This document shows, piece after piece, positions 52,252-60,398 of a stretch of DNA of 64,000 nt. The DNA is from Prosthecochloris ethylica (GTDB taxonomy: Bacteria > Bacteroidota > Chlorobiia > Chlorobiales > Chlorobiaceae). Where the stretch lies: assembly GCF_015234275.1 (NCBI RefSeq), contig NZ_JADGII010000001.1, one strand, 5' to 3'. How positions within the stretch are numbered: position 1 is the stretch's first letter; each line of letters starts with the position of its first letter. The notes under the pieces are model-generated. The model made no database searches, was not told where the DNA came from, and saw only the letters and a program-made list of their open reading frames with translations. Made by a program: the position numbers and the translations under genes.

Positions 52252-53598
52252 ATGACACAAGATGCCGGAAGAAACTCACTGACCGTAACCGATAACCGTA
52301 CCGGAAAAACCTATACCCTGCCGATCGAGTGCGGAACGGTCCGATCCATGGACCTTCGGCAGATCAAGGTATCTGACGATGATTTCGGACTTCTGGGCTA
52401 CGACCCCGGATATCTCAACACCGCATCCTGCAAAAGCCAGATTACCTACATCGACGGAGAAAAAGGCATTCTCCGGTATCGCGGCTATCCGATCGAACAG
52501 CTTGCAGAACAGAGTTCGTTTCTCGAAACGGCCTATCTGCTGATCAAGGGACAGCTGCCCGACAACGACCGGCTTGCAGCCTGGACGCACAACATCCGTA
52601 ACCACACCATGGTTCACGCAAATCTTGCAAAGTTTATGGATGGGTTCCGCTACGACGCCCATCCCATGGGCATACTCGTCGGCACGGTAGGGGCGTTGTC
52701 AACCTTTTATCCTGACGCGAAAAACATTTTTGACAAGGAGGCCCGAAAGCTCCAGGTACGCCGCCTGATCGGGAAAATGCCGACCCTCGCCGCCATGAGC
52801 TTCCGTCACAGCATGGGCTTCCCCTATGTCCTGCCGGACAACGACCTCAGCTATACCGGCAATTTTCTCTCCATGATGTTCAAGATGACGGAGCTGAAAT
52901 ACAAGCCGGACCCGGTTCTCGAAAAAGCGCTTGACGTGCTCTTCATTCTGCATGCAGACCATGAGCAGAACTGCTCCGCCAGTGCCGTCCGCTCGGTCGG
53001 AAGCTCGCAGGTCGACCCGTTTTCCGCACTGGCAGCCGGATGTGCCGCCCTGTACGGACCATTGCACGGTGGTGCAAACGAGGCAGTCATCAGAATGCTT
53101 GAACGTATCGGCTCGCTCGACAGGGTGCCTGAATTCATCCAGTCGGTGAAATCAGGTGAAGGAAGACTCATGGGATTCGGACACCGGGTCTATAAAAACT
53201 ATGACCCCCGCGCCCGTATTATCAAGAAAATCGCTTTCGAGGTCTTCGAGGTCACCGGAACCAATGAACTTCTCGACATTGCACTCGAGCTGGAACGTAT
53301 CGCGCTGGAAGATGATTACTTCGTCAGCCGTAAACTGTATCCCAATGTCGACTTCTATTCCGGACTGATCTACCAGGCAATGGGCTTTCCGCTCGATATG
53401 TTCCCCGTGCTGTTCGCTATCGGCAGAGCCCCCGGATGGCTGGCCCAGTGGACCGAGCATGTCAACGACAAGGAACAGAAAATTTCCCGTCCGCGACAGA
53501 TGTACCTTGGCGAAGACCATCGCGACTATGTCCCCATTGATGACCGTCCGTCGATCAATCCGGAAGACGAACCCAGGGCAGGGATCTGCAGGCTGTAA
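52252..53598 (+). CDS. gltA: Citrate synthase
   Basis: Citrate synthase (448 aa) condensing acetyl-CoA and oxaloacetate. Active-site residues are in HADHEQNCSAS, GPLHGGANEAV and MGFGHRVYKNYDPRA (catalytic His and Asp). The N-terminal extension (VTDNRTGKTYTLPIECGT) marks the Gram-negative type I, usually hexameric, form. The frame is open to 52132, but that part is not family-like; ATG 52252 has AAGG about 8 nt upstream. Green sulfur bacteria run the TCA cycle reductively with ATP-citrate lyase, so this enzyme's role may be limited to certain conditions; that is inference from known physiology. It stands alone. Confidence 0.96.
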   Translation: MTQDAGRNSLTVTDNRTGKTYTLPIECGTVRSMDLRQIKVSDDDFGLLGYDPGYLNTASCKSQITYIDGEKGILRYRGYPIEQLAEQSSFLETAYLLIKGQLPDNDRLAAWTHNIRNHTMVHANLAKFMDGFRYDAHPMGILVGTVGALSTFYPDAKNIFDKEARKLQVRRLIGKMPTLAAMSFRHSMGFPYVLPDNDLSYTGNFLSMMFKMTELKYKPDPVLEKALDVLFILHADHEQNCSASAVRSVGSSQVDPFSALAAGCAALYGPLHGGANEAVIRMLERIGSLDRVPEFIQSVKSGEGRLMGFGHRVYKNYDPRARIIKKIAFEVFEVTGTNELLDIALELERIALEDDYFVSRKLYPNVDFYSGLIYQAMGFPLDMFPVLFAIGRAPGWLAQWTEHVNDKEQKISRPRQMYLGEDHRDYVPIDDRPSINPEDEPRAGICRL

Positions 53599-53622
53599 AG
53601 AAGAGATCAACAAACATTTCCC

Positions 53623-55152
53623 CTAACGGTAGCGCCTGATCCGGCCCTGGGCGAGGCGGTTGAAGTAGTCTTCCAGATCACGTTTCACGCCGGGGGCGAG
53701 AAGGTAGAGCCCGATGATGTTGGGAAACGACATGGCGAAAATCATTGCATCGGTAAAATCGATCACGGCCCCGAGGTTCATGGCTGAGCCAAGAATGATA
53801 AAGCTGCAGAACAGCAGTTTGTAACTGACATCTGCCACACGGCTCTCACCGAAAATATAGGTCCAGGCTTTCAGCCCGTAGTAGGACCAGGAGATCATGG
53901 TGGAAAATGCGAACAGCAGAACAGCGATGCTGAGAATGTAGGGGAACCAGGAAATGGTCTGTTCGAATGCGCTCGAGGTAAGCGCGATACCGTCAGCGCC
54001 CTGCTCGACGTACAAGCCGGAAATAATGATCACGAGCGCAGTCATGGTACAGATTACGACCGTGTCGAGAAACGGTTCGAGAAGAGCGACCATCCCTTCG
54101 GTAACGGGCTCGTCGGTCTTTACCGCAGAGTGCGCGATCGGGGCGGAACCGATGCCGGCCTCGTTGGAAAACGCCGCTCGCTTGAACCCCTGGATCAGCA
54201 CACCGATCACTCCGCCGTACATGGCTTCGGGCGCAAACGCGCCACGGATGATTTCGGCAAACGCAGCGGGAATCTGGTTGAACGATGAAATAATGATAAA
54301 GAGTGCCGCCGACACGTAGATGGCAACCATAACCGGCACCAGTTTCGAGGTCACCCGCACAATCCCCTTGATACCGCCGATAATCACGACACCGACCAGG
54401 ACAGCCATGACGACACCGAAGAGCCAGCCCTGCTGATAGAGCATGCTGCCCTCTCCTCCGGTGGCGATCACCGCCTGCTTGAACGCCTGGTTGGCCTGAA
54501 ACATATTGCCCCCGCCAAGCGATCCGCCCACACACATGACGGCGAAGAAAAACGCCAGGACCTTCCCTGCAGAGGGCCAGCCTTTTTCGGCAAACCCGCG
54601 GCTGAGATAGTACATCGGCCCGCCGGACACCGAACCGTCTGCATGAACTTTACGGTACTTGACACCCAGCGTACACTCCACGAACTTGGATGACATCCCT
54701 ATCAGTCCGCCGACAATCATCCAGAGCGTGGCCCCCGGCCCGCCGAGCGTGATGGCAACAGCAACACCGGCAATATTACCGAGTCCGACCGTTGCGGACA
54801 GCGCCGCTGTCAGAGCCTGGAAATGCGAGACCTCACCGGCCTGCTTGTCCGGCGAATCATAGATTCCGCGCACCAGGTCGATAGCATGACGGAAACCTCG
54901 AACATTGATGAATTTCAGGAACAGGGTGAACAGAAGCGCGGCGGCGACAAGCCAGATAAGGACAAACGGTATCATCATTCCGCCGACCGGCACACTGAAA
55001 AACACAATCTTGAACATCAGCGCGGTCAAGGGGGCCATCGCATCATTGATCCGCTCGTCGATCCCCGCGGAAGCGCCGGTACTGGCGAACAGATGAACAG
55101 GAAGTATCAACAACAGCGAAAGAGAGGAGAGAATACGCAAAGTATGTTTCAT
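53623..55152 (-). CDS. Sodium:alanine/glycine symporter family transporter (AgcS/AlsT)
   Basis: Inner-membrane transporter (509 aa) of the alanine or glycine:cation symporter family, with about 11 hydrophobic segments. Family signatures: TAALSATVGLGNIAGVAVAITLGGPGA (substrate/Na+ site), MYYLSRG, FSNEAGIGSAPIAHSAV. An extra N-terminal hydrophobic, signal-peptide-like segment (LRILSSLSLLLILPVHLFA) precedes the core. The frame is open further upstream, but ATG 55152 is the natural start. It converges with gltA (24 bp apart). Amino acid specificity cannot be told from sequence. Confidence 0.93.
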   Translation of the reverse strand: MKHTLRILSSLSLLLILPVHLFASTGASAGIDERINDAMAPLTALMFKIVFFSVPVGGMMIPFVLIWLVAAALLFTLFLKFINVRGFRHAIDLVRGIYDSPDKQAGEVSHFQALTAALSATVGLGNIAGVAVAITLGGPGATLWMIVGGLIGMSSKFVECTLGVKYRKVHADGSVSGGPMYYLSRGFAEKGWPSAGKVLAFFFAVMCVGGSLGGGNMFQANQAFKQAVIATGGEGSMLYQQGWLFGVVMAVLVGVVIIGGIKGIVRVTSKLVPVMVAIYVSAALFIIISSFNQIPAAFAEIIRGAFAPEAMYGGVIGVLIQGFKRAAFSNEAGIGSAPIAHSAVKTDEPVTEGMVALLEPFLDTVVICTMTALVIIISGLYVEQGADGIALTSSAFEQTISWFPYILSIAVLLFAFSTMISWSYYGLKAWTYIFGESRVADVSYKLLFCSFIILGSAMNLGAVIDFTDAMIFAMSFPNIIGLYLLAPGVKRDLEDYFNRLAQGRIRRYR

Positions 55153-55303
55153 AACTGACCGTACGTTATTTCGACTGACCCGGAGAACCGGAAACGGCTG
55201 AGTGAGGATTAAATTCAAAGCATGAAATATAAAAAGAAAAAAAAGGAAAATAATTTTTGGAATATCGCGGAGATCGCCATACATTTATCACACTCAATCG
55301 CGA

Positions 55304-55378
55304 GGAGCTGTAGCTCAGTTTGGTTAGAGCGCCTGCCTGTCACGCAGGAGGCCGCGGGTTCGAGTCCCGTCAGCTCCG
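55304..55378 (+). tRNA. tRNA-Asp (GTC)
   Basis: Complete cloverleaf: acceptor GGAGCTG (55304-55310) pairs with CAGCTCC (55371-55377), discriminator G at 55378; anticodon stem CCTGC/GCAGG encloses loop CTGTCAC with anticodon GTC; T-loop GGTTCGAGTCC. The CCA end is not encoded. Confidence 0.97.
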
Positions 55379-55395
55379 CATCATCAGCACGACAA

Positions 55396-55426
55396 CGGCA
55401 CCTGTTCAGGTGCCGTTTCTGTTTTT
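55396..55426 (+). terminator. Intrinsic terminator after tRNA-Asp
   Basis: CGGCACCTG-TT-CAGGTGCCG (55396-55415) is a perfect 9-bp stem followed by a T-rich run (TTTCTGTTTTT), 18 bp past the tRNA 3' end. Confidence 0.85.
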
Positions 55427-55447
55427 CCGCCGTACCATCCGTTTCCT

Positions 55448-56254
55448 CTACGTATACCGTTCATAGGCCCTGGCGAGCCTGGTATGGTAACGGTTCTTTT
55501 CATAGAGAGGCCCGTTATACCCTTTTGCGAACGCTCTCCAGTCTTTGACCTGCAGTGCATGAACAAGGTCATGCGTCCTGATGTAGGCACAGAACGCTTT
55601 CAGGTGTTCGCGTTCATGACGGAACATGCTGTCGACAAAATCGAAGACATCGCGGTAACCCAGCTCTTCGGCATTGAATCCCATCACCTGGAAAATCCCC
55701 CATGACGCAGAACGCAGCGCCGCTTCTTCATCGATCTTCTTTGCCGCTTCGAGACGGCGGTACTCGCCTCTTCCTCCACTGTAGTGGCTTGTGGTCCATT
55801 TCGGGTAGAGTATATGTTCGTTGCCGTGACGATGGAGAGCAGGATCGATACCTTTCCTGGCAAGCTCCTTCCAGAACACATGCCCTTCGAATAAAATAAC
55901 GGGTTCTTCGACGATGAAGCCCGGGCCGGCCGACTCGACCTCGTTGACCGCCTTGATGGCTGCCAGCTCAACGCCAAGGTCGCGCGCGGCATGCACCATA
56001 TCCTCCTCCTGGAGATACTTTGCCTTCAGGCGCTGAAGCAACCCGGGAAACAGTGCAAAAAGTGTTGTCCACGTTTTCTGTCCGACAATACCGTCGACCA
56101 CCAGTCCGTTCTGAGCCTGAAACGCCTTGACCGCACGATCGGTGCCGGGACCGAATACCCCGTCAATCGTTTCGAGCAGGCCGGCTTCGGACAGCAGCGC
56201 CTGCAACAGAATAACAGCACGCTCCTTACGCGATCCTTTTTTTATGACGTCCAT
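55448..56254 (-). CDS. N-acetylmuramidase with peptidoglycan-binding domain
   Basis: A 268-aa cell-wall hydrolase. Residues about 10-68 form a PG_binding_1 domain (DGVFGPGTDRAVKAFQAQNGL, DGIVGQKTWTTL). The rest (about 75-265) matches the N-acetylmuramidase (DUF3380) family, with a probable catalytic Glu in VNEVESAG and conserved VILFEGHVFWKEL, ASWGIFQVMGFN and YNGPLYEKN. No signal peptide is visible, which is typical of phage endolysins exported by holin or of proteins moved by other routes. It lies next to tRNA-Asp, a common phage integration target, but no other phage genes are near, so it may be a domesticated lysin or a normal host enzyme. Confidence 0.88.
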   Translation of the reverse strand: MDVIKKGSRKERAVILLQALLSEAGLLETIDGVFGPGTDRAVKAFQAQNGLVVDGIVGQKTWTTLFALFPGLLQRLKAKYLQEEDMVHAARDLGVELAAIKAVNEVESAGPGFIVEEPVILFEGHVFWKELARKGIDPALHRHGNEHILYPKWTTSHYSGGRGEYRRLEAAKKIDEEAALRSASWGIFQVMGFNAEELGYRDVFDFVDSMFRHEREHLKAFCAYIRTHDLVHALQVKDWRAFAKGYNGPLYEKNRYHTRLARAYERYT

Positions 56255-56327
56255 ATCATGCCGCTGTTAAAAGGTTAAAAAAGAAGACGCGTGGGGGAAG
56301 GAATACTGAAAAGATACACAAACCGAG

Positions 56328-57098
56328 TCATTCTTCGCTTTTCGGAGGGGTTTTTTTGCGTTTTTCACGTTTATCGTGCAGATAGATGGACTTGGAATGC
56401 CCATCACCAAGCTTACGTTCTTCAAGATCGAACAGCCTGGTCGCCCCGACCAGCTCACCGAGTTTGCTGTACCCGTAATTGCGCGGGTCGAATTCAGGAG
56501 ATTGCTTGGCGATATTGCTGCCGACCGTTGCAAGATGAGCCCAGCCGCTTTCATCAGATGAGGAATCGACAGCGTTGCGCAACAGGCGAACAAGACGGGT
56601 ATCCTTTCGCAGTTCGGCTGTCGACTTCCGCGTAATCGCTTCGTTATCGCTGGTCCTGGCACTCAGCACCTCGGTATAGATAAACTTGTCGCAAGCTGAA
56701 ACAAAGGGAGCCGGAGTCTTCTTTTCGCCGAACCCGTAGACCAGCAGGCCGGATTCACGGATTCTCGAGGCAAGACGGGTAAAATCACTGTCGCTGGAAA
56801 CAATGCAGAACGCATCGAACTTGCCGGTGTAGAGCAGATCCATGGCATCGATAATCATGGCACTGTCCGTGGCATTTTTTCCCCTGGTGTAACCGAACTG
56901 CTGGATCGGCTGCACCGAATGCTCGAGCAGCACCTCTTTCCACCCTTTCAGCATCGACGACGTCCAGTCGCCGTAAATTCTGCGGACACTGGCAACACCG
57001 TACTTGGCGATCTCGGCAAGCAGTCCGTCGATAATGGATGGACGGGTGTTATCAGCGTCGATAAGAACGGCTATCCGCTCCGTTTTTTCTGTTGACAT
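56328..57098 (-). CDS. NYN (PIN-like) domain protein with C-terminal OST-HTH/LOTUS domain
   Basis: A 256-aa protein of the LabA/DUF88 group. The N-terminal NYN domain (about residues 8-140) has the acidic residues expected of a PIN-like ribonuclease: LIDADN, ATDSAMIIDAMDLL and SSDSDFTRLASRIRESG. The C-terminal part (about 160-235) has the OST-HTH/LOTUS pattern (LLRNAVDSSSDESGWAHLATVGSNIAKQ..., FDPRNYGYSKLGELVGAT), a small winged RNA-binding-type domain. RNA cleavage or binding is therefore predicted, with unknown target. The tail is Lys/Arg-rich. ATG 57098 is used; ATG 57104 is possible. It lies 72 bp downstream of the DUF1848 gene. Confidence 0.88.
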   Translation of the reverse strand: MSTEKTERIAVLIDADNTRPSIIDGLLAEIAKYGVASVRRIYGDWTSSMLKGWKEVLLEHSVQPIQQFGYTRGKNATDSAMIIDAMDLLYTGKFDAFCIVSSDSDFTRLASRIRESGLLVYGFGEKKTPAPFVSACDKFIYTEVLSARTSDNEAITRKSTAELRKDTRLVRLLRNAVDSSSDESGWAHLATVGSNIAKQSPEFDPRNYGYSKLGELVGATRLFDLEERKLGDGHSKSIYLHDKREKRKKTPPKSEE

Positions 57099-57170
57099 AA
57101 TCATTCATGATGGAAATGCCGCCCGGAACGCCTCACGCCCAAAGCAGCAGTGAACTGAAAACTCTCACGA

Positions 57171-58091
57171 TCATGACACCGAAACAGCGTCCGTTGTGCA
57201 CAGAGCGCTGCTGCACGGATCATGTTCAGCGTAGCAGCGGCGTGCCACTGCAAAATCACGGGTCGCATAACAATACACGCACCCGTGCAGACATGTATTA
57301 TACACACCGATATCGACACTTTGTATACACCTGCACACAGCTGGCTGCCCCGGATCCTTTCGTGCCGGCATTTCGAGCCCGAACAGGTCCCGCAGATGAC
57401 GATGATCTATACACGCCCCCTGCTCGAAAAAACGAGCCCCACGTCGATCTCCGCAGCTCCGAACCTGTATACCGTACTCACGGGCAATCGTACAGAGCGA
57501 TGACGCCAGCATCATCTCTTCGTCCTCAGGCACGTGATATATCCCGGCATTACAGAGCCGGGAATGAAGGTGGCGGTACAGCTGTAAAAATGTTATCACC
57601 ACCCTGTTGGTTCCTCCAGCCAGAGACGATGCCAGGCACCTGAAGTTGTCACGGTGCCATGCAGCATCGATCCCCGGAGCGAACAGCACCGGATCGTAAC
57701 GCCAGATCACCCTGTCGGGGCCGACCCGTTCAGCCAGCGCGAGAACATCCTCCACTGCATGACGTGCATCGCCGAGCCCGGACTCGATGGATGAAGGATA
57801 CCCGGTCAATGTATAGAGAAACAGGTAACGATAGCCAAGCCTGTCGAGCACGTCGAGATGTTTCCTGAGCGGTTCTGTATGACGGGTCCAGAACACGATA
57901 GCGGCAACATCCTCAGGCCTGAGCGACACGGTTTTCTGCTGTCGGGGAAACAGCGGGTTCGGCACCACGCAGTACCCTTCCTGTATCCGCCGTATGAACC
58001 AGTCGGCATACCATGCAGGAATATCACTCCTGCGGCTGGCCGAAATCACCTGCGAACCGCTGCCCGGAAACAGTTCCAGTGTTTTTTTCAT
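57171..58091 (-). CDS. DUF1848 family protein with C-terminal radical-SAM-like Cys cluster
   Basis: A 306-aa DUF1848 protein. The N-terminal two-thirds reads as an alpha/beta, probably TIM-barrel-like fold (VISASRRSDIPAWYADWF; IVFWTRHTEPLRKHLD; RVIWRYDPVLF; RVVITFLQLY). Near the C-terminus, after CRCIQSVDIGVY, comes CLHGCVYCY, a CX3CX2C motif like that which binds the 4Fe-4S cluster at the start of radical SAM enzymes, but here at the end of the protein. Similarity of this cluster to radical SAM motifs is noted for the family; catalysis has not been shown to my knowledge. Divergent from the TPR lipoprotein gene. Confidence 0.88.
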   Translation of the reverse strand: MKKTLELFPGSGSQVISASRRSDIPAWYADWFIRRIQEGYCVVPNPLFPRQQKTVSLRPEDVAAIVFWTRHTEPLRKHLDVLDRLGYRYLFLYTLTGYPSSIESGLGDARHAVEDVLALAERVGPDRVIWRYDPVLFAPGIDAAWHRDNFRCLASSLAGGTNRVVITFLQLYRHLHSRLCNAGIYHVPEDEEMMLASSLCTIAREYGIQVRSCGDRRGARFFEQGACIDHRHLRDLFGLEMPARKDPGQPAVCRCIQSVDIGVYNTCLHGCVYCYATRDFAVARRCYAEHDPCSSALCTTDAVSVS

Positions 58092-58192
58092 ATCATTTTT
58101 TCCTATAATGAAGGTTCACACAACACTGTACTTTTCGGACGGAGGAACGCCGATTAGCAGATGAAATGCTTACTCATTATATTTAAAAATAC

Positions 58193-58825
58193 ATGGTTAT
58201 CACTCCCAAACATATCCTCCCGCAAAAAAGTGCAGTTCTGGTGCTGTTTCTTGCCGGTTTCAGCATGATGATGCTCTCCGGCTGCGATACCAGCGCACGT
58301 CGTATCAACGAACTGCAGCAGCAGGTATGGCAGGACCCTGACAATCCTGAAGCCTATATCCGCCTCGCCCATGCACGGGCAAGCCAGCAGCAGTACGACG
58401 AAGCCATCGAATCCTATCAGAAAGCGCTCTCGCTCGATCCTGAAAGCGGCGAACGGGTCTATCCCGCCCTCGGCGCCATTGCCTTTAACCGGGAACGATA
58501 CACTGAGGCTCTCGGTTTTTTCCGCAAAAGCCTGGAACTGTCTCCACGTGATTCACTGAGGCTCTATGATATCGGCAACACCTATATGAACCTCGAAAAG
58601 TACCCTGAAGCGGCCGAAGCCTACCGCCAGGCCATCGAAAACAGCGTAGCATTCGAGGAAGCGCATTACAATCTTGCGATTGCCTATATCAGAAGCGGAA
58701 GGATGGCTGAAGCACGCGAGATTTATTCATGGCTTGAAGAGAAAAACAACTATCTTGCCGTGTCTCTTGAACGTCACCTCTATCCCGAAAACAAGACACC
58801 AGACAAGAACAACGAGAATCAATAA
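58193..58825 (+). CDS. TPR-repeat lipoprotein
   Basis: A 210-aa secreted protein with a signal peptide and lipobox LSGC (Cys at residue 31), so anchored in the envelope. About four TPR units follow: PEAYIRLAHARASQQQYDEAIESYQKAL, VYPALGAIAFNRERYTEALGFFRKSL, LYDIGNTYMNLEKYPEAAEAYRQAI and AHYNLAIAYIRSGRMAEAREIYSWL. A protein-protein scaffold is expected; the partner is unknown. It lies 134 bp upstream of menF in the same direction, perhaps a separate transcript. Confidence 0.88.
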   Translation: MVITPKHILPQKSAVLVLFLAGFSMMMLSGCDTSARRINELQQQVWQDPDNPEAYIRLAHARASQQQYDEAIESYQKALSLDPESGERVYPALGAIAFNRERYTEALGFFRKSLELSPRDSLRLYDIGNTYMNLEKYPEAAEAYRQAIENSVAFEEAHYNLAIAYIRSGRMAEAREIYSWLEEKNNYLAVSLERHLYPENKTPDKNNENQ

Positions 58826-58959
58826 TCATCACCGGCCGCCAGCTGCAGCACTCCGCTCCGGCTGACGGGCAGTATCAGTAACCAACCGGTTCACCTGCAT
58901 GCGTATCATCTGCCCTGTCTGCATACCGTGCCGGATAGTAAATCTGCTGTCGTCGACTC

Positions 58960-60381
58960 ATGAGCAATCCGACTGATATCTCCATCAGCACTTCTGAACA
59001 CCCTGTGTCACTTGCCGGGGCTGCCGGCAGCATCAAAGCCTCACTGTCAGCCTTTGCCTCGGATGAAACACACCTCTGCGGCAAGCACAGACTGATCACG
59101 TTCACTGCCCGGCTCAAGGAAACCGATCCCCTGCTCTGGCTTCAGAACCAGGACATCTATCCAAGAATCTACTGGACAAACCGTGAAGGGACAGACATCA
59201 CGGCGGGCATCGGAAAGGCAGACAGCATCGAATATGATCATGCAGGCCCGAACAATCACACGTTCGAGTACCTGCAGCACCACATCGAGTCGAAACAGCA
59301 TGACGAAAGGTACTTCGGAGGATGCTGCTTCAACAACGTCCAGCCAAGGGAAGAGGACTGGGCCCCGTTCAAATCACTGTATTTCCTGCTTCCCCAGCTC
59401 CAGATCACCCGACAGAACGACAACCCTGTCCTGAAAGCCCATCTGTATGTCCACGATGGGGAACCGCTGACAGCTGCCGCTGCGCGGCTGCTCGATACGC
59501 TGGAGAACATGAACACCGGGAAAATCGCCGGCGAAGGCACTATCCCCGATCTCGGAACCATTTCGTTCAGCCCGTCACGAGAGGAGTGGATCACCACGTG
59601 CAACAAGGTCCTTGACACGTTCAACGCAGGGTTCATGGGCAAGATCATCCTTGCCCGCCGGGCTCAGCTCGAGTTCAGCACCCCCTTTTCCCCCCTGCTG
59701 TTCCTCCTGAACTATCCATTTCCGGAAAGTTCGACCTATCGCTACTACTTTGAACCGGAACCCGGCCGCGCCTTTTTCAGTTTCACTCCTGAACGGCTCT
59801 ACCGCCGGGATCATGACCGGCTGCTGACGGAAGCTCTTGCAGGAACCTGCTCCAGAGAAGCGCTTGCCGAAGATACCACCGATGCCTGCCGCCATCTGCT
59901 GAATTCGGAAAAAGATATCAGGGAACACCGTTTCGTCAAGGATACGATTTCAAAAGAGCTGGAACCGATCTGTACGGACATCGATATGGAAAAGCAGGTC
60001 CGGGCCCTGCAGCTCAACAACCTCGTCCATCTCTACACCTACTGCAAAGCCAGGCTCAGGCCGGAGTGCGCAAGCGATGCAACGGTCCTCGAAGCACTGC
60101 ACCCCACCCCGGCTGTCGGGGGGGTACCGAGAGACAAGGCCCTGCAGCAGATCATGGACCTCGAACCGTTCAGCCGGGGCTGGTATGCGGGCCCGGTCGG
60201 ATGGATCAGCAGGCACGCAGCCGAGTTTGCGGTCGGTATCCGCTCGGCGCTGGCCAACCGGAGCACCATCTACCTCTTTTCCGGAGCAGGTCTTGTCAGG
60301 GGCTCGAACCCGGCATCCGAATGGGATGAGGTGGACCATAAAATCGGCGACATGCTGGCGATCGCACGACAGACGGTATAA
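58960..60381 (+). CDS. menF: Isochorismate synthase
   Basis: MenF (473 aa) converts chorismate to isochorismate, the first committed step of menaquinone synthesis. The C-terminal chorismate-utilising domain is clear: KIILARRAQLEFS, FFSFTPERLYRRD, EALAGTCSREALAED, the LHPTPAVGGVPRDKALQ motif, and GWYAGPVGWISRHAAEFAVGIRSAL with IYLFSGAGLVRGSNPASEWDE. The variable N-terminal part is about 200 aa. The match to menF rather than trpE/pabB is supported by the menD-menH-menB genes that follow directly (17-bp gap). Confidence 0.95.
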   Translation: MSNPTDISISTSEHPVSLAGAAGSIKASLSAFASDETHLCGKHRLITFTARLKETDPLLWLQNQDIYPRIYWTNREGTDITAGIGKADSIEYDHAGPNNHTFEYLQHHIESKQHDERYFGGCCFNNVQPREEDWAPFKSLYFLLPQLQITRQNDNPVLKAHLYVHDGEPLTAAAARLLDTLENMNTGKIAGEGTIPDLGTISFSPSREEWITTCNKVLDTFNAGFMGKIILARRAQLEFSTPFSPLLFLLNYPFPESSTYRYYFEPEPGRAFFSFTPERLYRRDHDRLLTEALAGTCSREALAEDTTDACRHLLNSEKDIREHRFVKDTISKELEPICTDIDMEKQVRALQLNNLVHLYTYCKARLRPECASDATVLEALHPTPAVGGVPRDKALQQIMDLEPFSRGWYAGPVGWISRHAAEFAVGIRSALANRSTIYLFSGAGLVRGSNPASEWDEVDHKIGDMLAIARQTV

Positions 60382-60398
60382 CGCTCACAGCGCCGAAC

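Noticed and set aside
55148..56300. Prophage or integrative element at tRNA-Asp
   Set aside because: Only a single lysin-like gene; no integrase, structural genes or duplicated tRNA end seen.
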